Shown here piece after piece: positions 9,042 through 20,920 of a DNA stretch of 64,000 nucleotides. A program made the position numbers and the translations under genes. Within the stretch, counting starts at the first letter, position 1; every line of letters starts with the position of its first letter. Source of the DNA: Pseudomonas sp. NKUCC02_KPG. Lineage in GTDB: Bacteria; Pseudomonadota; Gammaproteobacteria; Pseudomonadales; Pseudomonadaceae. The notes below the pieces were generated by a model. The model ran no database searches. It saw nothing but the letters and a program-made list of their open reading frames with translations, and had not been told where the DNA came from. The DNA lies in contig NZ_JAHKRC010000001.1 in the NCBI RefSeq assembly GCF_019345465.1, positions 248,001-312,000 on the forward strand, written 5' to 3'.

Positions 9042-9644
9042 TTACAGCTGGTCAGCATTCTCGGTCAGGTACGCTGCAACACCTGCGGTCGAAGCGGTCA
9101 TGCCTTTGTCGCCTTTTTTCCAGTTGGCAGGGCAAACTTCGCCGTGCTCTTCGTGGAATTGCAGAGCGTCAACCAGACGCAGCAGCTCGTCCATGTTACG
9201 GCCCAGTGGCAGGTCGTTGACGATCTGGGAGCGTACAACGCCCTTGTCGTCGATCAGGAACGCGCCGCGCAGTGCCACGCCGCCTTCGTTTTCAACGTCA
9301 TAGGCCTTGCAGATTGCGTGATTGATGTCGGCAGCCATGGTGTATTTCACCTGGCCGATGCCGCCATTGTTCACTGGAGTGTTGCGCCATGCGTTGTGGG
9401 TGAAATGGGAGTCGATCGACACGGCAACCACTTCAACGTTACGCGCCTGGAACTCAGGGATGCGGTGGTCCAGAGCGATCAGCTCGGACGGGCAAACGAA
9501 AGTGAAGTCCAGCGGGTAGAAGAACACCAGGCCATATTTACCTTTGATGGCGGTGGACAGTGTGAAGCTGTCAACGATTTCGCCATTGCCAAGTACGGCT
9601 GCGACGGTGAAGTCAGGGGCTTGTTTGCCTACGAGTACGCTCAT
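9042..9644 (-). CDS. tsaA: Typical 2-Cys peroxiredoxin
   Basis: 200 residues. It reduces hydrogen peroxide and organic peroxides in the cytoplasm. Peroxidatic Cys51 lies in DFTFVCPSE and resolving Cys171 in EVCPANW. The C-terminus carries AAYLTENADQL, the YL segment linked to overoxidation sensitivity in this class. It is closer to the TsaA/PrxQ-like set next to rnt in Pseudomonas (PA3529) than to AhpC of the ahpCF operon; no ahpF is nearby. It is divergent from bfd, with a 280-base shared upstream region. Confidence 0.92.
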   Translation of the reverse strand: MSVLVGKQAPDFTVAAVLGNGEIVDSFTLSTAIKGKYGLVFFYPLDFTFVCPSELIALDHRIPEFQARNVEVVAVSIDSHFTHNAWRNTPVNNGGIGQVKYTMAADINHAICKAYDVENEGGVALRGAFLIDDKGVVRSQIVNDLPLGRNMDELLRLVDALQFHEEHGEVCPANWKKGDKGMTASTAGVAAYLTENADQL

Positions 9645-9863
9645 TGGATATCTCCTGGTGTGCTGCGTGAAAAACAGGATCCGGTCGGTGCCACCATCGG
9701 TTAATGGTACTCAGCCGACCCGCTCCTGCGTGAAAATGACCGGTCATCATACACCGCCCGTCTGGACGGGCCTTAACCCTTTTTCAGGCCCTGAAAGCAG
9801 AATCATCGAGACCGTTCGTCAGCACAGCGCCCACAAGCCTCAATTGAGACTCAAGGTACTTTG

Positions 9864-9883
9864 ACAATCATTCTCGTTAACAT
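9864..9883 (+). promoter_or_regulatory. Fur-box-like site before bfd
   Basis: GACAATCATTCTCGTTAACA resembles the Fur consensus (runs of NAT triplets around TCATTCTC). bfd is iron-starvation induced in Pseudomonas, which fits. It lies about 45 bases before the bfd start. Confidence 0.5.
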
Positions 9884-9926
9884 TAAGATCCTTGTATTGA
9901 ATCCCAACCAGCGATGGTTCTTATTT

Positions 9927-10145
9927 ATGTACGTTTGCCTTTGCACTGGCGTCACCGATGGAAAAATTCGCGACGCAATCTACGAGGGTTGCTGCAGCTA
10001 CCGCGAAGTGCGCGAAGCAACAGGTGTCGCTAGCCAATGCGGTAAATGTGCATGCTTGGCCAAGCAAGTGGTTCGCGAAACCCTGGCTTCACTGCAAACC
10101 AGTCAGGCCGCAATGAGTTTCCCGGTTGAATTTTCAGCTGCGTAA
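9927..10145 (+). CDS. bfd: Bacterioferritin-associated ferredoxin
   Basis: 72 residues from MYVCLCTGVTDG. It is a [2Fe-2S] protein that docks on bacterioferritin and supplies electrons to release stored iron. The four cluster cysteines are in VCLC (Cys4, Cys6) and QCGKCAC. A longer in-frame start at 9861 is rejected because the extra residues are unlike the family and include the Fur-like site. bfr follows after a terminator, so the two genes are separate transcripts. Confidence 0.95.
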   Translation: MYVCLCTGVTDGKIRDAIYEGCCSYREVREATGVASQCGKCACLAKQVVRETLASLQTSQAAMSFPVEFSAA

Positions 10146-10159
10146 TGTACAGATTTCAA

Positions 10160-10188
10160 AGAACCGGACTTAGTGTCCGGTTTTTTTA
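10160..10188 (+). terminator. Rho-independent terminator after bfd
   Basis: ACCGGAC / GTCCGGT stem with a short TTA loop and a seven-T tail. The stem sequence is nearly the same as that of the rnt/tsaA terminator. Confidence 0.9.
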
Positions 10189-10343
10189 TGCCTAAAATTC
10201 AAGTGGTTAGCCCCGAGACGCGGAACACAAACATTCTTATTCCGATTGATTTTCATATATTATTCAAATACTTAGGTTTGACAGTCTGCAACGTGCGGAT
10301 CAAACTCTGCCGTATATACAGTTAATTAAGGCAGGCCCCAGCC

Positions 10344-10814
10344 ATGAAAGGCGACATTTCAGTTATCCAGCATCTCAACAAAATTCTCGGCAACGAACTG
10401 GTCGCTATCAACCAATACTTCCTGCATGCACGTATGTATCAGGATTGGGGCCTGGAAAAGTTGGGTGCTCACGAGTACCACGAGTCCATCGACGAGATGA
10501 AGCACGCGGACAAGCTGATCAAGCGCATCCTGTTCCTGGAAGGCCTGCCGAACGTACAAGATCTGGGCAAGCTGCACATCGGCGAACACACCAAGGAAAT
10601 GCTCGAGTGCGACCTGCGTATTGAGAAGACCGGCCACGCCGACCTCAAAGCTGCTATCGCCCATTGTGAAGTTGTCGGTGACTTTGGCAGCCGCGAAATG
10701 CTGGAAGATATCCTGGAATCCGAAGAAGAACATATCGACTGGCTGGAAACTCAACTGGGCCTGATCGATAAAGTAGGGATTGAGAATTACCTGCAATCTC
10801 AAATGGGTGAGTAA
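10344..10814 (+). CDS. bfrB: Bacterioferritin (haem-type)
   Basis: 156 residues. It forms the 24-subunit iron-storage shell. The ferroxidase di-iron ligands are all present: Glu18, Glu51, His54, Glu94, Glu127 and His130. Met52, the axial haem ligand between subunits, is present in IDEMKHADK, so this is the haem-binding BfrB type to which Bfd docks. The ATG follows AGGCAGG. The adjacent bfd encodes its reductant partner. Confidence 0.95.
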   Translation: MKGDISVIQHLNKILGNELVAINQYFLHARMYQDWGLEKLGAHEYHESIDEMKHADKLIKRILFLEGLPNVQDLGKLHIGEHTKEMLECDLRIEKTGHADLKAAIAHCEVVGDFGSREMLEDILESEEEHIDWLETQLGLIDKVGIENYLQSQMGE

Positions 10815-10826
10815 CTAACAGCCATT

Positions 10827-10867
10827 AAAAAGCCCCGCCCTGTTTATCACGGGGCGGGGCTTTTTTA
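10827..10867. terminator. Strong bidirectional terminator
   Basis: A-run, AGCCCCGCCC / GGGCGGGGCT stem, T-run. It sits between convergent bfr and grxD. Confidence 0.93.
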
Positions 10868-10904
10868 TGCGTGTTACATAACAACTGTAACTACGCGACT
10901 GACA

Positions 10905-11246
10905 TCAGGCTTCAGTCTTGTTTGCAGCAGCTTTCTCGACAGCTTCTTTGATCAAAGCCTGCAAAGAACCATCGGCGGCCATTTCAGCCATGATGTCGCT
11001 ACCACCCACCAACTCACCACCGACCCACAGTTGCGGGAAAGTTGGCCAGTTAGCGTACTTCGGCAGATTGGCGCGGATTTCCGGGTTCTGAAGGATGTCC
11101 ACGTAAGCGAACTTCTCGCCACAACCCATGACTGCCTGGGCAGCCTTGGCCGAAAAGCCGCACTGCGGGGCATTCGGGGAGCCTTTCATGTAGAGCAGAA
11201 TGGTGTTGTTCGCAATCTGGTCTTTAATAGTTTCGATGATATCCAT
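10905..11246 (-). CDS. grxD: Monothiol glutaredoxin (CGFS type)
   Basis: 113 residues from the ATG at 11246, with GAGGTG upstream. The CGFS active site is at Cys29, the TFPQLWVGGELVGGSDI glutathione/cis-Pro region follows, and a Lys/Ala-rich tail ends the protein. Such glutaredoxins dimerise around a glutathione-ligated [2Fe-2S] cluster and take part in Fe-S trafficking. The position next to bfd and bfr supports an iron-related role. Confidence 0.95.
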   Translation of the reverse strand: MDIIETIKDQIANNTILLYMKGSPNAPQCGFSAKAAQAVMGCGEKFAYVDILQNPEIRANLPKYANWPTFPQLWVGGELVGGSDIMAEMAADGSLQALIKEAVEKAAANKTEA

Positions 11247-11490
11247 GGAGCACCTCGGCTGAACTTTCCGACTCAGATGTCGGCACGGTGGCGCATTGTA
11301 ACGGAAAGCCGAGCGTGACGCTCGGTCTCCCCGACAGACAATAGTCGGCCCCTCACGCCTCTCCAAATGCCCCGCGCAATTGCCAAGCAACGCCACGGCA
11401 GTGTACAAATGGACAGCTGAGGTGAGGCATACCACCTGAGTGGCTCGTGCAGCGCAAGACTCGCTCAAACCTCTATACACGTGACCCTTA

Positions 11491-11506
11491 TTGGCAAGAC
11501 GCGACA
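11491..11506 (-). promoter_or_regulatory. Possible ArgR site before argF
   Basis: Read on the minus strand, TGTCGC is followed by eight bases and AA, matching the recalled TGTCGC-N8-AA form of the Pseudomonas ArgR site. It lies about 125 bases upstream of argF in a 380-base gene-free stretch. Confidence 0.42.
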
Positions 11507-11629
11507 TTTCCTTATAAGATCGCGCCTTCCCCTATTTCGTCGCCCCGTGCGGCTTTCGCCGCAGGTCTCGCCCGTTTTTCCGAAAACCCCGGCTTTGAGC
11601 ATCTGCGGTCGTTGCAAAAAAGGTAGTTA

Positions 11630-12553
11630 ATGATGAGCGCAAGGCACTTTCTCTCCCTGATGGATTGCACGCCCGAAGAGCTAGTCAGCGTGATTCGTCG
11701 CGGTATCGAGCTGAAGGACCTGCGTCAACGCGGCGTTCTCTTCGAACCTCTGAAAGGTCGCGTGCTGGGCATGATTTTCGAGAAATCATCGACCCGTACC
11801 CGTCTGTCATTTGAAGCAGGCATGATCCAGCTGGGTGGCCAGGCCATTTTTCTGTCCCCTCGCGACACCCAACTGGGCCGTGGCGAGCCAATCGGTGACT
11901 GCGCCATCGTGATGTCGCGCATGCTTGACGCCGTCATGATCCGCACCTTCGCACACAGCACCCTGACCGAGTTTTCGGCCAACTCCCGCGTACCTGTTAT
12001 CAATGGTCTGTCAGACGATCTGCACCCTTGCCAGTTGCTGGCCGACATGCAAACGTTTCAGGAACATCGCGGATCGATCAAAGGCAAAACCGTGGCCTGG
12101 ATCGGTGATGGCAACAACATGTGCAACAGCTATATAGAAGCGGCCATCCAGTTTGACTTCAAGCTGCGTGTTGCCTGCCCTGAAGGCTATGAGCCCAACC
12201 CGCAGTTCGTGGCTCAAGCCGGTGATCGCGTGACTATCGTTCGCGATCCTCGTGATGCCGTGATTGGCGCCCATCTGGTCAGCACTGACGTGTGGACCTC
12301 CATGGGCCAGGAAGAAGAAACCGCCAAGCGCCTGCAGCTGTTTGCTCCGTACCAGGTCAACCGGGCCCTGCTCGACCTAGCTGCCGACGACGTGCTGTTC
12401 ATGCACTGCCTTCCCGCTCACCGTGGCGAAGAGATCAGCCTCGATTTGCTGGATGACCCCCGCTCCGTGGCATGGGATCAAGCTGAAAACCGCCTGCATG
12501 CGCAAAAAGCGCTGCTCGAATTCCTTGTCCAACCGGCGTACCAACCCGCATGA
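11630..12553 (+). CDS. argF: Ornithine carbamoyltransferase (anabolic)
   Basis: 307 residues. It transfers carbamoyl phosphate to ornithine to give citrulline. [10 protein letters not shown] binds carbamoyl phosphate, HPCQ and [10 protein letters not shown] complete the active site. Length and motifs fit the anabolic trimeric enzyme rather than catabolic ArcB. ATG 11630 follows AGG by six bases; 11633 is a possible alternative. Its stop overlaps the start of the following ABC ATPase gene (ATGA). Confidence 0.96.
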   Translation: MMSARHFLSLMDCTPEELVSVIRRGIELKDLRQRGVLFEPLKGRVLGMIFEKSSTRTRLSFEAGMIQLGGQAIFLSPRDTQLGRGEPIGDCAIVMSRMLDAVMIRTFAHSTLTEFSANSRVPVINGLSDDLHPCQLLADMQTFQEHRGSIKGKTVAWIGDGNNMCNSYIEAAIQFDFKLRVACPEGYEPNPQFVAQAGDRVTIVRDPRDAVIGAHLVSTDVWTSMGQEEETAKRLQLFAPYQVNRALLDLAADDVLFMHCLPAHRGEEISLDLLDDPRSVAWDQAENRLHAQKALLEFLVQPAYQPA

Positions 12554-13659
12554 GTCAGCCGTTATTGCTCAACCTTAGCGATCTGGCCTGTGGGTATCAG
12601 GGCCAGAGCGTCGTACAAAACCTCAACCTGCACCTCAATGCTGGAGATATTGGCTGCTTGCTGGGCTCATCGGGCTGTGGCAAAACCACCACACTGCGCG
12701 CTATTGCCGGTTTTGAGCCGGTGCATCAGGGTGAAATCAGGCTGGCCGGGGAGGTCATTTCAAGTGCTGGCTTTACCTTGGCCCCAGAGAAACGTCGTAT
12801 CGGCATGGTGTTTCAGGACTACGCCCTGTTTCCGCACCTGAGCGTGGCCGACAACATTGCGTTCGGGATTCGCAAACATCCGAACAAGGATCGCGTGACC
12901 GAAGAGCTGCTTGAACTGGTCAATCTCAAGCAGCTCGGCAAACGCTTCCCCCACGAGCTTTCCGGCGGCCAGCAGCAACGTGTCGCCCTTGCACGTGCAT
13001 TGGCACCCGAACCTCAATTACTCCTGCTGGATGAGCCGTTTTCCAACCTCGATGGCGAGTTGCGACGCAAACTCAGCCATGAAGTACGAGATATCCTGAA
13101 AGCACGGGGCACCAGTGCGATTTTGGTGACACATGACCAGGAAGAAGCCTTCGCTGTGAGCGACCATGTCGGTGTCTTCAAGGAAGGCCGTCTTGAACAG
13201 TGGGATACGCCCTACAACCTGTACCACGAACCTCAGACACCTTTTGTGGCGAGTTTTATCGGTCAGGGCTACTTCATTCGGGGCCAGTTACTAAGCCCTG
13301 AGTCGGTGCAAACCGAGCTGGGGGTTTTACGCGGCAACCGCGCATACACCTGGCCGACTGGCGGCGCAGTCGATGTGTTGCTGCGTCCGGACGATATCGT
13401 CTACGCGCCGGACAGCGATTTGAAAGCCCGGATTATTGGCAAGACATTCCTCGGCGCCTCCACCCTGTACCGCCTGCAACTGCCTACAGGAAGCCAGCTG
13501 GAATCGATTTTCCCGAGCCACGCCGATCACTTGCCTGGGGCGCAAGTGGGCATTCGCGTAGCAGCCGAGCATCTGGTGATGTTTCAAACCAGCGGCAGCG
13601 TTGCTGCGCAAATCCCGCACTCCGAATCAGGTGTAAGGCGTTTCAGCACCGCTCAGTAA
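12550..13659 (+). CDS. Orphan ABC transporter ATPase (FbpC/PotA type)
   Basis: 369 residues. Walker [10 protein letters not shown] (about 36-44), signature LSGGQQQR, Walker B LLLLDEPF and the switch His in [10 protein letters not shown] are all present. The C-terminal third (about 240-369) is the TOBE-type regulatory domain of iron/spermidine/molybdate importers. No permease or binding-protein gene is adjacent; it is instead coupled to argF, a layout I recall from P. putida. It probably powers a ferric-ion or polyamine/putrescine-like importer encoded elsewhere. The substrate cannot be told from the sequence. Confidence 0.85.
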   Translation: MSQPLLLNLSDLACGYQGQSVVQNLNLHLNAGDIGCLLGSSGCGKTTTLRAIAGFEPVHQGEIRLAGEVISSAGFTLAPEKRRIGMVFQDYALFPHLSVADNIAFGIRKHPNKDRVTEELLELVNLKQLGKRFPHELSGGQQQRVALARALAPEPQLLLLDEPFSNLDGELRRKLSHEVRDILKARGTSAILVTHDQEEAFAVSDHVGVFKEGRLEQWDTPYNLYHEPQTPFVASFIGQGYFIRGQLLSPESVQTELGVLRGNRAYTWPTGGAVDVLLRPDDIVYAPDSDLKARIIGKTFLGASTLYRLQLPTGSQLESIFPSHADHLPGAQVGIRVAAEHLVMFQTSGSVAAQIPHSESGVRRFSTAQ

Positions 13660-13682
13660 TCCCTTACCACAACAATTTGCGC

Positions 13683-14153
13683 TTACACCCGACCTACCTC
13701 TGCAAACTGCGCCTGCGTATGCTCTGCCAGCACCCCAGGCGCCAGTTCCACTTCCAGCCCGCGTCGTCCGGCGCTGACAAAAATAGTCGCAAAACCTTCA
13801 GCACTTTTATCGATAAAGGTGCGCAGTCGCTTCTTCTGCCCCAGCGGACTGATGCCTCCCAACAAATACCCTGTTGAACGCTGAGCTGCCGCCGGGTCCG
13901 CCATTTCGACTTTTTTGACCCCGGCAGCGTGTGCGAGGGCTTTTAAATCAAGGCTTCCGACGACCGGTACCACAGCGACCAATAACTCCCCCTTCTCACT
14001 GCTGGCCAGCAACGTCTTGAACACCTGAGCAGGTTCCAGGCCAAGCTTTTCTGCGGCCTCCAACCCATAGGATGCCGCTTTTGGATCATGTTCATAGCTA
14101 TGCACACGATGTTCGGCGCGAACTTTTTTCAGCAGGTCCAATGCAGGCGTCAT
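13683..14153 (-). CDS. ybaK: Cys-tRNA(Pro)/Cys-tRNA(Cys) deacylase YbaK
   Basis: 156 residues. It hydrolyses cysteine mischarged on tRNA-Pro. The YbaK/ProX fold is recognised from TPALDLLKKVRAEHRVHSYEHD at the start (given in parts), conserved Lys in FKTLLA and the GGISPLGQKKRLRT loop. It is convergent with the ABC gene, with only 23 bases between the stops. Confidence 0.93.
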   Translation of the reverse strand: MTPALDLLKKVRAEHRVHSYEHDPKAASYGLEAAEKLGLEPAQVFKTLLASSEKGELLVAVVPVVGSLDLKALAHAAGVKKVEMADPAAAQRSTGYLLGGISPLGQKKRLRTFIDKSAEGFATIFVSAGRRGLEVELAPGVLAEHTQAQFAEVGRV

Positions 14154-14340
14154 GACAGCTCCAGTCTTGAATGAGGAAAAGAAAACTGATGGCCGATTTT
14201 AGGCTATTGGCCCGTAAAAAACGCGCTGGCACGGGGCTTTGCGCCATGCATTTAGCTGAAACGTTACACGCCAACCTACCAATTCGTAGTGTTTTCTTAC
14301 AGAAAAACCAGTACTACACCCCCGCTCTAAAGTCAGAATG

Positions 14341-14419
14341 TGAATACCCGTTCACTTTCGACCTTTGACAGCAGCGTTTCTTGTCTATATTTTTTCGAAT
14401 CTGAATATTAGCATTCAAC
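14341..14419 (+). promoter_or_regulatory. GlpR-type operator region before glpF
   Basis: TTTTCGAATCTGAATATTAG followed by CATTCA (14393-14417) closely matches the sequence upstream of glpD at 17990-18014; the shared core is TGAA(T/C)ATTAG(C/T)(A/G)TTCA, a near-palindrome. A looser TGAATACCCGTTCA occurs at 14341-14354. The rest of the 14154-14534 intergenic stretch shows no gene. Confidence 0.7.
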
Positions 14420-14534
14420 TTTTGTACGACTTTACCTACATGCTGAAATCAATGGTACGCAATTACCCGATCAGACCAAGGCGCGCCGCCACCCTGATTG
14501 ATAACGTCTAAAAACAACAATAACGAGGCTTCAG

Positions 14535-16981
<2,447 letters not shown>

Positions 16982-17000
16982 GCCTACCGGGCAATAACTG

Positions 17001-17025
17001 CTGCGGGCGCCATTGGCGCCCGCAG
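17001..17025 (+). terminator. Hairpin between glpK and glpR
   Basis: CTGCGGGCGCC / GGCGCCCGCAG around an ATT loop is a perfect 11-base stem without a T-run. It may stabilise the glpFK message or partly terminate it. Confidence 0.6.
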
Positions 17026-17117
17026 TCGCTTCAATATTTGATGGCACCTGCGAGTAGCAGGCGGCGCTTTCCTGCGGCATCATGGGCGAATTTGCTTCGC
17101 CGCCCAAAGGAAAATCA

Positions 17118-17873
17118 ATGAATCTGCCTCCACGCCAGCAGCAGATCCTCGAACTCGTACGCGAGCGCGGTTATGTCAGCATCGAGGAAATGGCTCAGCT
17201 GTTCATCGTCACACCGCAGACCATTCGTCGCGACATCAATCAACTGGCAGAAGCCGACCTGCTACGCCGTTACCACGGTGGAGCCGCCTATGACTCCAGC
17301 GTTGAAAACACTGCCTACGCCATGCGCGCAGACCAGATGCGCGACGAAAAGCGCCGCATTGGCGAAGCCATTGCCGCCCAGATCCCTGATCACGCCTCGA
17401 TTTTCATCAATATCGGCACCACCACCGAGTCGATTGCACGGGCGCTGCTCAATCACAACCACCTGAAAATCATCACCAACAACCTGCACGTGGCTTCAAT
17501 CCTGAGTGCCAAGGATGACTTTGAAGTCCTGATCGCAGGCGGCAACGTACGCCGCGATGGCGGTATCGTTGGCCAGGCCAGTGTCGATTTCATCAACCAG
17601 TTCAAGTTCGACTTTGCACTGGTCGGTATCAGCGGCATCGACTCCGACGGTAGCCTGCTGGACTTCGACTATCAGGAAGTTCGCGTCTCACAGGCGATTA
17701 TCGCCAACGCCAGACAAACGATCCTGGCAGCCGACTCCAGCAAGTTCGGCCGCAATGCGATGGTACGGCTGGGCCCGATCACCCTGATTGATTGCCTGGT
17801 TACCGACCAGCCGCCCGTGCCCGAACTCGCGCAACTCCTGGCTCAAAACAAGATCCGCCTGGAAGTGGTGTAA
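17118..17873 (+). CDS. glpR: Glycerol regulon repressor (DeoR family)
   Basis: 251 residues from the ATG at 17118 ([18 protein letters not shown]) with AAAGGAAA just upstream. The DeoR-type HTH covers 1-56 ([19 protein letters not shown]), and the sugar-phosphate sensor domain includes [14 protein letters not shown] and the [16 protein letters not shown] region. It represses glp genes until glycerol 3-phosphate binds. The operators before glpF and glpD are the expected targets. Confidence 0.95.
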   Translation: MNLPPRQQQILELVRERGYVSIEEMAQLFIVTPQTIRRDINQLAEADLLRRYHGGAAYDSSVENTAYAMRADQMRDEKRRIGEAIAAQIPDHASIFINIGTTTESIARALLNHNHLKIITNNLHVASILSAKDDFEVLIAGGNVRRDGGIVGQASVDFINQFKFDFALVGISGIDSDGSLLDFDYQEVRVSQAIIANARQTILAADSSKFGRNAMVRLGPITLIDCLVTDQPPVPELAQLLAQNKIRLEVV

Positions 17874-17989
17874 CCGGCCCGCAGGTTCATCTGCCCATTC
17901 AAAATGTTCGATATTCTTCTTTTAACCCCCCTTCGATGAGTTTTTTCAATCGAAGGGTGCTGGCTACCCTCGCCTTTATCCGCTAATAT

Positions 17990-18014
17990 TTTCGAAAATG
18001 AACATTAGTGTTCA
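17990..18014 (+). promoter_or_regulatory. GlpR-type operator before glpD
   Basis: TTTTCGAAAATGAACATTAG continuing GTTCA contains TGAACATTAGTGTTCA (17999-18014), the clearest copy of the element also found before glpF. It lies 36 bases before glpD. Confidence 0.72.
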
Positions 18015-18049
18015 CATTCAAATATGCGTAAAGAACGCGAGGCCCATTT

Positions 18050-19588
18050 ATGTCCCTGACCACCTTGCCTGCCACCCCCCTCGCTGAGGTTTACGACGTT
18101 GCTGTGATTGGCGGCGGGATCAATGGCGTCGGGATTGCGGCAGACGCAGCCGGTCGCGGCTTGTCTGTGTTCCTTTGCGAAAAAGACGATCTGGCCAGCC
18201 ACACCTCATCCGCCAGCAGCAAGCTGATCCACGGCGGCTTGCGCTACCTCGAACATTACGAGTTCCGCCTGGTACGAGAAGCACTGGCAGAGCGTGAAGT
18301 GCTGCTGTCCAAAGCGCCGCATATCGTCAAACCCATGCGTTTTGTCTTGCCCCATCGCCCGCACCTGCGCCCGGCGTGGATGATCCGTGCCGGGTTGTTT
18401 CTGTATGACCATCTGGGCAAGCGCGAAAAACTCGCGGGCTCCACCAGCCTCAAGTTTGGTGCAGACAGCCCGTTGAAAGCAGAAATCACCAAAGGCTTCG
18501 AGTACTCCGACTGCTGGGTCGATGACGCTCGCCTGGTAGTACTTAACGCCATGGCCGCACGGGAAAAAGGTGCCCATGTCCATACACAGACTCGCTGCGT
18601 GGGTGCGCGCCGTAACAAAGGGCTGTGGGAATTGAACCTGGAACGTGCTGACGGCAGCCTGTTTTCGATTCGCAGCAAAGCTTTGGTCAATGCCGCTGGC
18701 CCTTGGGTAGCCAAATTCATCAAAGACGACTTGAAGCTGGATTCGCCTTACGGCATCCGCCTGATCCAGGGCAGTCACCTCATCGTTCCCAAGCTGTATG
18801 ACGCGCCCAATGCGTTCATTCTGCAAAACGAAGATCAGCGGATTGTGTTCACCATTCCCTACATGGATCAGTTCACTATCATCGGCACCACCGACCGTGA
18901 ATACACAGGCGATCCGGCCAAAGTAAGCATCACGGAAGAAGAAACCGACTACCTGCTGAATGTAGTCAATGCCCACTTCAAGCAACAAGTAACCCGCAGC
19001 GACATCCTGCGCACTTACTCCGGCGTGCGCCCGCTGTGTAACGACGAGTCCGACAACCCTTCAGCAGTGACCCGGGATTACACCCTGGCATTGTCCGGCG
19101 CACCGGGCGAAGCCCCGCTGCTGTCAGTGTTCGGCGGCAAACTGACCACTTACCGCAAGCTGGCCGAGTCGGCCATGGCCCAATTGACGCCCTACTTCAC
19201 CCAGATCAAGCCGAGCTGGACCGCCACCGCGACATTGCCGGGCGGCGAAAACATGACCACGCCAAAAGCCCTGAGCGCCGCCCTGATCAGCAAACACAGC
19301 TGGCTGGATGCCGCGATTGCCAAGCGCTGGGCAATCACCTATGGCAACCGCTCGTGGCGCTTGCTGGACGGCGTACAAGGCCTGAGCGACATGGGCGAGC
19401 ATATCGGCAGTGGCCTCTACAGCCGTGAAGTCGATTACCTGTGCAGCCAGGAATGGGCACTGGATGCACAGGACATTCTGTGGCGCCGGACCAAGCTGGG
19501 CCTGTTTACCACCGCTGAAGAGCAGGCGCATCTGTCCCAGTACATGGCCACCCTGAATCTGAAAAACCGCAAGGTAGAAGCGGCTTAA
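18050..19588 (+). CDS. glpD: Aerobic glycerol-3-phosphate dehydrogenase
   Basis: 512 residues. A membrane-associated FAD enzyme that oxidises glycerol 3-phosphate to dihydroxyacetone phosphate and feeds electrons to quinone. The FAD Rossmann motif is VAVIGGGINGVGIAADAAGR (about 19-38), and SSASSKLIHGGLRYLE is the second conserved block. It completes the glycerol pathway started by glpF and glpK and has its own operator and promoter. Confidence 0.97.
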   Translation: MSLTTLPATPLAEVYDVAVIGGGINGVGIAADAAGRGLSVFLCEKDDLASHTSSASSKLIHGGLRYLEHYEFRLVREALAEREVLLSKAPHIVKPMRFVLPHRPHLRPAWMIRAGLFLYDHLGKREKLAGSTSLKFGADSPLKAEITKGFEYSDCWVDDARLVVLNAMAAREKGAHVHTQTRCVGARRNKGLWELNLERADGSLFSIRSKALVNAAGPWVAKFIKDDLKLDSPYGIRLIQGSHLIVPKLYDAPNAFILQNEDQRIVFTIPYMDQFTIIGTTDREYTGDPAKVSITEEETDYLLNVVNAHFKQQVTRSDILRTYSGVRPLCNDESDNPSAVTRDYTLALSGAPGEAPLLSVFGGKLTTYRKLAESAMAQLTPYFTQIKPSWTATATLPGGENMTTPKALSAALISKHSWLDAAIAKRWAITYGNRSWRLLDGVQGLSDMGEHIGSGLYSREVDYLCSQEWALDAQDILWRRTKLGLFTTAEEQAHLSQYMATLNLKNRKVEAA

Positions 19589-19601
19589 ACCTGCTCCCCC
19601 G

Positions 19602-19628
19602 CCCCACAGGTCTCAATTGCTTGTGGGG
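19602..19628 (+). terminator. Stem-loop after glpD
   Basis: CCCCACA / TGTGGGG arms with a 13-base loop and no clear T-run. A degraded REP-like fragment (CCCGCTTGCTCGCGATG) follows. Confidence 0.4.
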
Positions 19629-19725
19629 TGAGGGCATGACGATCCCGCTTGCTCGCGATGAAATCGGAACGGTTTGCCAGAAAACACTGACTACCTGAAT
19701 CGCGAACTGCCTGCGCCATCTTTCA

Positions 19726-19770
19726 TTCGGTTTTCCGAACGCGCCCCCCTGTATCATTCGGCTTTCCGGG
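19726..19770 (+). promoter_or_regulatory. Two AauR-type inverted repeats
   Basis: TTCGG-TTTT-CCGAA (19726-19739) is a perfect match to the TTCGG-N4-CCGAA form I recall for the activator AauR. TTCGG-CTTT-CCGGG (19757-19770) is a second, weaker copy 31 bases on. They lie 80-120 bases upstream of the sigma-54 promoter, as expected for an enhancer. Confidence 0.72.
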
Positions 19771-19847
19771 CGCGACCGCTTTTAAAGCCCGCCATCAATC
19801 AACTTAAATCCCTTATAAATCAAAGCATTAGACATAAATTCAATGTC

Positions 19848-19863
19848 TGGCACGACTCATGCT
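19848..19863 (+). promoter_or_regulatory. Sigma-54 promoter of aatJ
   Basis: TGGCACGACTCATGCT has GG (19849-19850) and GC (19861-19862) separated by ten bases, the diagnostic -24/-12 spacing. It predicts a transcript start near 19874 and a leader of about 100 bases before aatJ. Confidence 0.8.
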
Positions 19864-19974
19864 CTACACTCTGGACCGAATGCTTTAACAGAGCGTTTAG
19901 TCTGTTGAGACATTCGAAGTACAAAAGGGCCCACAAACGGGCTCAATAAAAAAAACAATGTCGAGGAAACACCG

Positions 19975-20904
19975 ATGCGCATCGTTCCGCAACTTTTGGG
20001 CGCAGCAATTGCTGCAGCTCTGATTAGCACTCCAGTTTTTGCAGCCGAATTGACCGGCACACTGAAGAAAATCAAAGAATCCGGCACCATCACCCTTGGG
20101 CATCGTGACTCCTCCATTCCGTTCTCCTACATCGCGGACGCTTCCGGCAAACCGGTTGGTTACTCCCACGATGTACAGCTGGCAATCGTTGAAGGGCTGA
20201 AAAAACAGCTCGACATGCCGGACCTCAAAATCAAATACAACCTGGTTACTTCCCAGACCCGTATCCCGCTGGTGCAGAACGGCACCGTTGACGTTGAGTG
20301 CGGCTCCACCACCAACAACGTGGAACGCCAGCAACAAGTCGACTTTTCGGTCGGCATCTTCGAAATCGGTACCCGCCTGCTGTCCAAAAAGGACTCGCCT
20401 TACAAGGACTTCGCTGACCTGAAAGGCAAGAACGTCGTAACCACGGCTGGCACCACCTCCGAGCGCATCCTCAAGGCGATGAACGCTGACAAGCAGATGG
20501 GCATGAACGTGATCTCGGCAAAAGACCACGGCGAAGCCTTCAACATGCTTGAGTCGGGCCGTGCTGTTGCTTTCATGATGGACGACGCCCTGCTGGCCGG
20601 CGAAATGGCTAAAGCCAAGAAGCCAACTGACTGGGCTGTTACCGGTACTCCACAGTCGTACGAAATTTACGGCTGCATGGTTCGTAAAGGCGACCCTGAG
20701 TTCAAAAAAGCAGTGGATGACGCCATCGTTGCCTACTACAAGTCGGGCAAAATCAACGACACCTACAACACCTGGTTCCAATCACCTATTCCACCAAAAG
20801 GCCTGAACCTGATGTTCCCGATGAGCGATGAGCTCAAGGCACTGATCGCCAACCCGACAGACAAAGCAGCAGACGACAAGCCAGCAGAAGAAAAGAAATC
20901 CTGA
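19975..20904 (+). CDS. aatJ: Glutamate/aspartate-binding periplasmic protein
   Basis: 309 residues with a signal peptide cleaved after about residue 23 (ALISTPVFA). It belongs to the family-3 solute-binding proteins, with the signature region GTVDVECGSTTNNVERQQQ typical of the GltI/AatJ group for acidic amino acids. The C-terminus is Lys/Glu/Asp/Ala-rich. It delivers ligand to AatQM-AatP. Order and regulatory sites match aatJQMP-aauSR of P. putida, which takes up glutamate, aspartate and their amides. Confidence 0.93.
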   Translation: MRIVPQLLGAAIAAALISTPVFAAELTGTLKKIKESGTITLGHRDSSIPFSYIADASGKPVGYSHDVQLAIVEGLKKQLDMPDLKIKYNLVTSQTRIPLVQNGTVDVECGSTTNNVERQQQVDFSVGIFEIGTRLLSKKDSPYKDFADLKGKNVVTTAGTTSERILKAMNADKQMGMNVISAKDHGEAFNMLESGRAVAFMMDDALLAGEMAKAKKPTDWAVTGTPQSYEIYGCMVRKGDPEFKKAVDDAIVAYYKSGKINDTYNTWFQSPIPPKGLNLMFPMSDELKALIANPTDKAADDKPAEEKKS

Positions 20905-20920
20905 TTTCTGACCTTTGATA

